Assembly: GCA_024278565.1 (NCBI GenBank)
Contig: JAJRSY010000076.1
Span: forward strand, 1 to 10,451
Direction: 5' to 3'
Length of the DNA: 10,451 nucleotides
Source of the DNA: Bacteroidota bacterium
GTDB taxonomy: Bacteria; Bacteroidota; Bacteroidia; Flavobacteriales; Flavobacteriaceae
Position numbers and translations under genes: made by a program. Below, one piece after another: positions 6,618-10,451 of the stretch. How positions within the stretch are numbered: the stretch's first letter is position 1; the number at the start of each line of letters is the position of its first letter. The notes beneath the pieces are model-generated. The model made no database searches. It was not told the origin of the DNA and saw nothing but the letters and a program-made list of their open reading frames with translations.

Positions 6618-6953
6618 CTAGCCCAACTCCTTAAAAGGATCCCAAAAATGTTTCTCAAGATCCACTATCTGATTATCGATTACTTTAATGCCTTCACTTT
6701 CCAATAACTGTTGCATCAAGTTTGTGCCGTCAAAATGGTGTTTGCCAGTAAGCAGACCCCCTTTGTTCACCACCCGATGGGCAGGCACATTGGCAATACT
6801 ACCGGCACCGGTCAAGGCCCAACCAACCATACGGGCACTACGCACAGCACCCAAATATTTGGCAATTGCACCATAAGAAGTTACCCGACCATACGGTATT
6901 TGTTCTGCAACCTCATATACCTTTTGAAAGAAGTTTTTATTTTCAGGCTTCAT
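6618..6953 (-). CDS. Alkyltransferase-like (ATL) protein, MGMT-type DNA-binding domain without catalytic Cys
   Basis: This 111-residue protein is the DNA-binding domain of O6-alkylguanine-DNA alkyltransferase (Ada/MGMT): PYGRVTSYGAIAKYLG (helix-turn-helix entry with the Tyr finger), SARMVGWAL (Arg finger Arg41) and the active-site region NVPAHRVVNKGG. The acceptor cysteine of PCHR is replaced by alanine (Ala58 in PAHR), so it cannot take an alkyl group. Proteins of this kind are known as ATLs; they bind O6-alkylguanine, flip it out and direct the lesion to nucleotide excision repair. The N-terminal domain of full MGMT is absent, as is usual for ATLs. The ATG at 6951-6953 shares one base with the lysE-family stop (TGATG), which decides the start over a TTG one codon upstream and indicates translational coupling. 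Confidence 0.9.
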   Translation of the reverse strand: MKPENKNFFQKVYEVAEQIPYGRVTSYGAIAKYLGAVRSARMVGWALTGAGSIANVPAHRVVNKGGLLTGKHHFDGTNLMQQLLESEGIKVIDNQIVDLEKHFWDPFKELG

Positions 6954-7582
6954 CAACTATTGAATAACCTTATCAAGGTAATACAAAAAAGCACTACCAT
7001 CAAAGCACTGATGATATAGTTCGAGTTTTTAGAAAATCGGTTGGTCTTGGCTGCCATCTTATTAAAATAAATAGTATACAAATACAAGACCGAAAAAGTA
7101 CCAAAGCCTACTGCCAGTACAAAGGTTAAAATATCGGTCACTTCGAACTTGATCCAACCTGAAGCGTTCCACATCACATTAAGGCCACTATAAAAGGGTA
7201 TGATCAACAAGTTCACCGCTGCCAGCAAAAACCCTTTCAAGAAACTGTTTCGTTTACTGACTTGGACTATTTTAACCGTTTTTTGAGTACCTTTTCTGGC
7301 TTTGATGAAGAAAAAAAGCGCAAAAAAAGCAAATACCAATAAAGCGATTTTCATTAAAAGGTCAATAACCCCAGGATTTTCAAGTAAGTATTTAGATATA
7401 AGTACGGCAATATACACTTGAACCATAATCATCGCCGATACGCCCAAACTAAAAATAACCCCGTTCAGTTCACCTTTTTCAACACTGACCTTGGCCACGT
7501 TCATATTCAACAGGCCAGGAGGTAAAGTAGCCAAAAAAGCTGCTGAAAAAGTGGCGAAAAAAAGGAGTAACAAGTGTTGCAT
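6953..7582 (-). CDS. LysE-family translocator (small-molecule/amino-acid exporter)
   Basis: This 209-residue integral membrane protein has six hydrophobic segments (about 2-22, 40-63, 74-94, 115-133, 148-172, 188-206) and the LysE/RhtB-type first helix ending LPPGLLNMNVAKVSVEKG. The basic loop KARKGTQKTVKIVQVSKRN (about 94-112) divides the two halves, as in this family. Members export amino acids or related metabolites across the inner membrane using the proton gradient; the substrate is not predictable here. It starts 3 bases after the trmB stop and its TGA overlaps the ATL start by one base, so trmB, this gene and the ATL gene are very likely one transcript. The short length and the region's divergence from classical LysE or RhtB make the family call sound but the function open. 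Confidence 0.83.
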   Translation of the reverse strand: MQHLLLLFFATFSAAFLATLPPGLLNMNVAKVSVEKGELNGVIFSLGVSAMIMVQVYIAVLISKYLLENPGVIDLLMKIALLVFAFFALFFFIKARKGTQKTVKIVQVSKRNSFLKGFLLAAVNLLIIPFYSGLNVMWNASGWIKFEVTDILTFVLAVGFGTFSVLYLYTIYFNKMAAKTNRFSKNSNYIISALMVVLFCITLIRLFNS

Positions 7583-7585
7583 CGA

Positions 7586-8257
7586 TCAGTTGATTCTAAA
7601 TTGAATATAGGTAATCGGTTTTTCCTTTTCGAGGTACTGATTTTCATAGAAGGTCTGAATTTCTAGAACTTCTTTAGAGCTCCCCTCATTTTTATAGACG
7701 TCGTGGTTGGCATATATAATCTCTAGACCCAACCCGTGCAATAAGCCTAGGGTATAACCGTGCATAAACTCGCTATCGGTCTTTAGGTTAACGACCCCCT
7801 CTGGTTTTAAAATTCGCTTATATTTTTTTAGGAAATCTTGATTTGTCAATCGGTGCTTGGTTCGTTTATATTTAATTTGGGGATCGGGGAAAGTTATCCA
7901 AATTTCAGATACTTCATTTTCAGCAAACAGGCTATCGATCAATTCAATTTGTGTACGTAAAAAAGCGACGTTGACTAAATTTTCTTCCAAGGATGTTTTG
8001 GCACCACGCCAGAAACGGGCACCTTTTATATCAACACCAATATAGTTTTTATTTTGATTTTGTCTGGCAAGACCTATGGTATATTCTCCTTTACCACAAC
8101 CAAGTTCAAGTACTATTGGGTAGTCATTTTTAAAATGAGTTGCCCACTTTCCTTTAAGCGCAAACGACCCATTTTCAATGGCATCCCTTTTTGGTTGGAT
8201 TACGTTTTTGAAAGTCTCGTTCTCTTTAAACCTTTTGAGTTTGTTTTTACTGCCCAC
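7586..8257 (-). CDS. trmB: tRNA (guanine-N7-)-methyltransferase
   Basis: TrmB forms 7-methylguanosine at position 46 of the tRNA variable loop with S-adenosylmethionine. The 223-residue protein shows the SAM-binding motif ELGCGKGEYT (51-60), GVDIKGARFWRGA (74-86), the family signature FPDPQIKYKRTKHRL (123-137) with the catalytic-region Asp, TDSEFMHGY (160-168), and a C-terminal TFYENQYL (202-209). Length is normal. The start is a GTG (8255-8257) giving MGSKNKLKRF, the expected N-terminus in flavobacterial homologues; no in-frame ATG exists between it and the upstream in-frame TAG. A -7 box TAGCTTTG lies 22 bases upstream. It leads the tightly packed trmB-exporter-ATL set and follows the histidine kinase gene by 58 bases. 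Confidence 0.94.
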   Translation of the reverse strand: MGSKNKLKRFKENETFKNVIQPKRDAIENGSFALKGKWATHFKNDYPIVLELGCGKGEYTIGLARQNQNKNYIGVDIKGARFWRGAKTSLEENLVNVAFLRTQIELIDSLFAENEVSEIWITFPDPQIKYKRTKHRLTNQDFLKKYKRILKPEGVVNLKTDSEFMHGYTLGLLHGLGLEIIYANHDVYKNEGSSKEVLEIQTFYENQYLEKEKPITYIQFRIN

Positions 8258-8279
8258 ACGCCTAAATTTAATGACTTCG

Positions 8280-8287
8280 CAAAGCTA
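8280..8287 (-). promoter_or_regulatory. Candidate -7 box TAGCTTTG upstream of trmB
   Basis: The minus strand reads TTAGCTTTGCG, an exact match to TAnnTTTG, in the 58-base gap between the kinase stop and the trmB GTG. Start of transcription near 8273 would give a leader of about 16 bases, consistent with the GTG start. A TTG further upstream is too distant (29 bases) to be a standard -33 element. Confidence 0.42.
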
Positions 8288-8315
8288 AGAAAATCTTGGG
8301 TGATCCTCGGCTATT

Positions 8316-9371
8316 TCAACTTGTAGTCTCTCGGTTTTTTTCCAGAGTAAAAGAAAATTCAGAGCCCACACCCAATACGCTTTCTACATAGATTCTCTCT
8401 TCATGGGCCTCTATAATATGTTTTACAATAGCAAGCCCCAAGCCCGACCCCCCCTGGCTGCGATTACCGCTTTTGTCGACTCGATAAAACCGTTCAAAAA
8501 GTCTTGGTATGTGTTGTTCGGGTATACCCTCACCATTATCGGTGACCCTAACGATTACCTTGTTCTGTATGAGATTTTCAACACTTACTTCAGTGGTACC
8601 GTTCTCTTGACCATATTTTATTGAGTTGACCAATAGGTTTGACACTACCTGCCGTATTTTTTCACTATCGGCTCGTACATATACAGGGGTGCTATATTCC
8701 ATATCAAAGGTGAGGGCAATCTTCTTTTTAGCTGCCTTCATCTCTAACAGTTCGAAAGAATTTTCAATAAGTTCGACAATATCAAATACCCCCCAATCAA
8801 CATGAAGTTCACCTGCTTCAAGTTTGGTAATTAGATCAAGGTCTTTTACGATATAAATAAGGCGCTCTACTGCTTTGTTAGCGCTTTGCAGGTACTTTTT
8901 GCGTACACTTTTGTCTTCCAAGGCACCATCAAGCAAGGTTTCTAAATAACCCTGAACCGTGAATAAAGGTGTTTTTAGTTCATGTGAGACGTTGCCCAAA
9001 AAGTCTTTTCGGTATTCTTCTCGAATTTTAAGGGTATCGATCTCAATCTTTTTGTCTTTGGTGAACTTTTCGATTTCCTCGGTCAACGCCCCCATGTCAG
9101 TAGTAACTATACGTGAGGTCAAAGAGCTCGACTCCAATAAAGACACATCGTCATATATTTTTTTAATTCTTCTGTAAATGAATTTTTCAATGCGTAACTG
9201 AACAACTAAAAGGGAAACAGTGAAAGAAAAAAGAAAAAAAATGACAACAAGCAACCAGTCAATAGAGTCTTTAAACCAAAGAATGAATCCTAAAAACAAG
9301 CTCAGTACCACAGTAATGACAAGGGCGGTACGAACTGCAAACTTGTATGATTTTCTAAGACGTATTGCCAT
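8316..9371 (-). CDS. PhoR-like sensor histidine kinase with almost no periplasmic domain
   Basis: This 351-residue kinase has two N-terminal membrane helices (about 12-33 and 39-58) separated by only about five residues, then a charged coiled linker (about 60-120, weakly HAMP-like), the dimerisation/phosphoacceptor helix with His130 in FLGNVSHELKTPL, and a complete ATPase domain: N-box SNLLVNSIKYG (244-254), G1 DNGEGIP (278-284), F-box LFERFYRVD (291-299) and G2 GGSGLGLAI (307-315). It should autophosphorylate at His130 and pass phosphate to the PhoB-like regulator encoded just upstream on the same strand. With no extracytoplasmic sensor domain, the signal is probably sensed in the membrane or through a partner, as for PhoR proteins of phosphate control. 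The ATG at 9369-9371 overlaps a TAA of another frame (TAATG). Assignment to phosphate control is inference. Confidence 0.92.
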   Translation of the reverse strand: MAIRLRKSYKFAVRTALVITVVLSLFLGFILWFKDSIDWLLVVIFFLFSFTVSLLVVQLRIEKFIYRRIKKIYDDVSLLESSSLTSRIVTTDMGALTEEIEKFTKDKKIEIDTLKIREEYRKDFLGNVSHELKTPLFTVQGYLETLLDGALEDKSVRKKYLQSANKAVERLIYIVKDLDLITKLEAGELHVDWGVFDIVELIENSFELLEMKAAKKKIALTFDMEYSTPVYVRADSEKIRQVVSNLLVNSIKYGQENGTTEVSVENLIQNKVIVRVTDNGEGIPEQHIPRLFERFYRVDKSGNRSQGGSGLGLAIVKHIIEAHEERIYVESVLGVGSEFSFTLEKNRETTS

Positions 9372-9400
9372 TACTTTATTTCCATCAGTGGGTTTAACCA

Positions 9401-9433
9401 GCCTGCAATGCCGTTCGGCAGGTACTCCAGTAC
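9401..9433. repeat. Pair of short hairpins in the kinase-regulator gap
   Basis: The 153 bases between the kinase start and the regulator stop hold two perfect small stems: TGCCG-tt-CGGCA (9409-9420), itself inside CCTGC...GCAGG (9402-9422), and GTACT-cc-AGTAC (9422-9433). They would lie about 30-60 bases upstream of the kinase ATG in a cotranscript. The frame GCCTGC-4N-CCG...GGCAGG is shared with 6151-6168, so they may be degenerate members of one repeat family. The remaining gap is AT-rich with no convincing promoter or terminator. Confidence 0.45.
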
Positions 9434-9524
9434 TTGTCCCGAGGTAGTTTACTTAAAAACCTATTTTACCGATTTTTAAACAAGGCAAAAAAAACTATAT
9501 GCGACATTGTAAAAATAAACCTGT

Positions 9525-10211
9525 TTAAAAAATAAACTTATAGCCCACTCCTTTTACGGTCTTAAAATGGTTCTCCCCAATTTTTTCACGAAGTCTTCTG
9601 ATATGCACATCAATGGTACGCCCACCAACCACAACCTCATTGCCCCAAACACGATCTAAAATCACCTCTCTTTTAAACACCTTGTTGGGTTTTGATGCCA
9701 ATAGTGCCAATAGTTCGAATTCTTTTCTTGGCAGTACGAGCTCCGTTCCATTGTTAACCACCTTATATTCTTCGCGATTAATCACAATATTGCCCACTGT
9801 CACAATATCTTCTGATGTACTATCATCTTCTTTCAACCGCCTTAAAAGGGCCTTTACCTTACTGACCAATACCTTTGGTTTTATAGGTTTGGTAATATAA
9901 TCGTCTGCACCAGCTTCGAAACCGGCGACTTGCGAATAGTCTTCTCCCCTAGCGGTTAAAAAAGTTATTATCGTGTTTTCAAGCCCTTTTGAACTTCTAA
10001 TGATCTCACAGGCCTCAATACCATCCATTTCGGGCATCATTACATCTAAAACAATCAAATGCGGCAATTTTTTCTTTGCTTTCGAAACACCCTCTACCCC
10101 GTTGGAAGCAGTAAAAACGCTATAACCCGCAGCGCTCAAATTATAATTCAAAATCTCTAAAATATCAGGTTCATCATCTACCAAAAGTATTCTAATATCC
10201 TTCTTTTTCAT
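9525..10211 (-). CDS. OmpR/PhoB-family response regulator
   Basis: This 228-residue regulator has a receiver domain (about residues 6-120) with the acidic pair Asp12/Asp13, phosphoacceptor Asp56 in LIVLDVMMPEMDG, Thr86 and Lys108 (ITKPIKP), followed by a winged-helix DNA-binding domain (about 133-228) with RTIDVHIRRLREKIG as recognition helix and VKGVGYKF as the wing. Phosphorylation by the adjacent kinase should favour dimer binding to direct repeats near target promoters. The start chosen is the ATG at 10209-10211 (MKKKDIRILLVDDEPD). The frame stays open for 34 more codons to an upstream ATG at 10313, but that part does not resemble a receiver domain and a -7 box lies inside it. The PhoB-like label rests on sequence type; a phosphate role is inferred. 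Confidence 0.95.
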   Translation of the reverse strand: MKKKDIRILLVDDEPDILEILNYNLSAAGYSVFTASNGVEGVSKAKKKLPHLIVLDVMMPEMDGIEACEIIRSSKGLENTIITFLTARGEDYSQVAGFEAGADDYITKPIKPKVLVSKVKALLRRLKEDDSTSEDIVTVGNIVINREEYKVVNNGTELVLPRKEFELLALLASKPNKVFKREVILDRVWGNEVVVGGRTIDVHIRRLREKIGENHFKTVKGVGYKFIF

Positions 10212-10234
10212 TGAAATATAGATTGGATTATCTT

Positions 10235-10242
10235 CAAATGTA
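10235..10242 (-). promoter_or_regulatory. Candidate promoter -7 box TACATTTG for the response regulator
   Basis: TACATTTG on the minus strand matches TAnnTTTG exactly. Transcription from about 10228 would give a leader of about 17 bases before the ATG at 10211 and rules out the longer 262-codon frame. No TTG -33 element is obvious, so confidence is moderate. Confidence 0.45.
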
Positions 10243-10380
10243 AAGATAATACTATTACGGGTATGAGCCCTTAACCTTGATTTAATACAGTAGGGTTTAA
10301 ATAACATAGACACCTAAATAACTCACGTTACGCAAAAATAATCTAAATTTAAGAGGCTCATAGAGTTGATTGTTAATAAC

Positions 10381-10410
10381 TTTGAAAGTAAAACCTTATG
10401 GATAACTTTG
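10381..10410 (+). promoter_or_regulatory. Candidate plus-strand promoter reading out of the window
   Basis: TTTG at 10381-10384 and TAACTTTG at 10403-10410 are separated by 18 bases, which fits the Bacteroidota -33/-7 layout. A second exact -7 match, TAACTTTG at 10377-10384, overlaps the first element. The gene it would serve lies to the right of the window. The spacer from 10212 to 10451 shows nothing else beyond these sites. Confidence 0.5.
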
Positions 10411-10451
10411 TTGATTTATACACCGATTATTTGATAAGCTCCAGTTCTTAC

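Noticed and set aside
9370..9447. Minus-strand mini-frame ending in TAATG at the kinase start (peptide ending NPLMEIK)
   Set aside because: No normal start codon except an ATG four codons before the stop; too short to support as a leader gene.
10212..10313. Longer N-terminus (34 extra residues) for the response regulator
   Set aside because: The receiver domain begins at MKKKDIRILLVDDEP, the extension has no family likeness, and an exact -7 box lies inside it.
1..10451. tRNA, rRNA, riboswitch or CRISPR array
   Set aside because: No cloverleaf, conserved rRNA stretch, known riboswitch core or regularly spaced direct repeat was seen on either strand.

Overview
The window looks like chromosomal DNA of a marine-type member of the Flavobacteriia (Bacteroidota), roughly Flavobacteriaceae. 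This rests on AT-leaning coding sequence, near absence of Shine-Dalgarno motifs, several -7 boxes of the Bacteroidota form TAnnTTTG, and protein sequences that read as flavobacterial versions of their families. No rRNA, tRNA, CRISPR array, phage gene or intact transposase is visible. Every gene but one lies on the minus strand.

Layout, left to right. 1-708 (-): the 5' two hundred and thirty-six codons of a penicillin-acylase-family lipoprotein, running off the left edge. 881-2617 (+): a complete half-size ABC exporter, the only plus-strand gene. 2627-2747: a nested palindromic repeat between convergent genes. 2754-6098 (-): an Fe-S/redox cluster, transcribed from right to left as mrp (P-loop Fe-S carrier), a NifU-domain protein, a thioredoxin-reductase-like ferredoxin-NADP+ reductase and a [2Fe-2S] ferredoxin. 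A four-helix-bundle (S23/IVP-family) gene, dead through two in-frame TGA codons, sits between the reductase and the ferredoxin. 6099-6617 (519 bases, no gene): a probable mrp promoter, a nested inverted-repeat element lying in the predicted mrp 5' leader, and a second element of about 240 bases bounded by imperfect terminal inverted repeats. 6618-10211 (-): a PhoB-like response regulator, PhoR-like histidine kinase, trmB, a LysE-type exporter and an alkyltransferase-like (ATL) protein. The last three are packed with 3-base and 1-base junctions. 10212-10451: a divergent intergenic region with a minus-strand promoter for the regulator and a plus-strand promoter reading out of the window.

How it fits together: Mrp and the NifU-domain protein are expected to assemble or carry Fe-S clusters, and the reductase and ferredoxin form a probable NADPH-to-ferredoxin electron pair that needs those clusters. 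The two-component pair is a classical OmpR/PhoB system. trmB, the exporter and the ATL protein are translationally coupled but have no obvious shared pathway.

Most worth a second look: the two-TGA pseudogene inside the redox cluster; the Mrp protein, which lacks the family's CxxC and has one cysteine in total; the palindrome-rich leader of mrp, whose stem mismatches all become G-U pairs in the mrp-sense RNA; and the terminal-inverted-repeat element next to it. I see no convincing wholly new multi-gene system. The novelty here is in the non-coding elements and the altered proteins.
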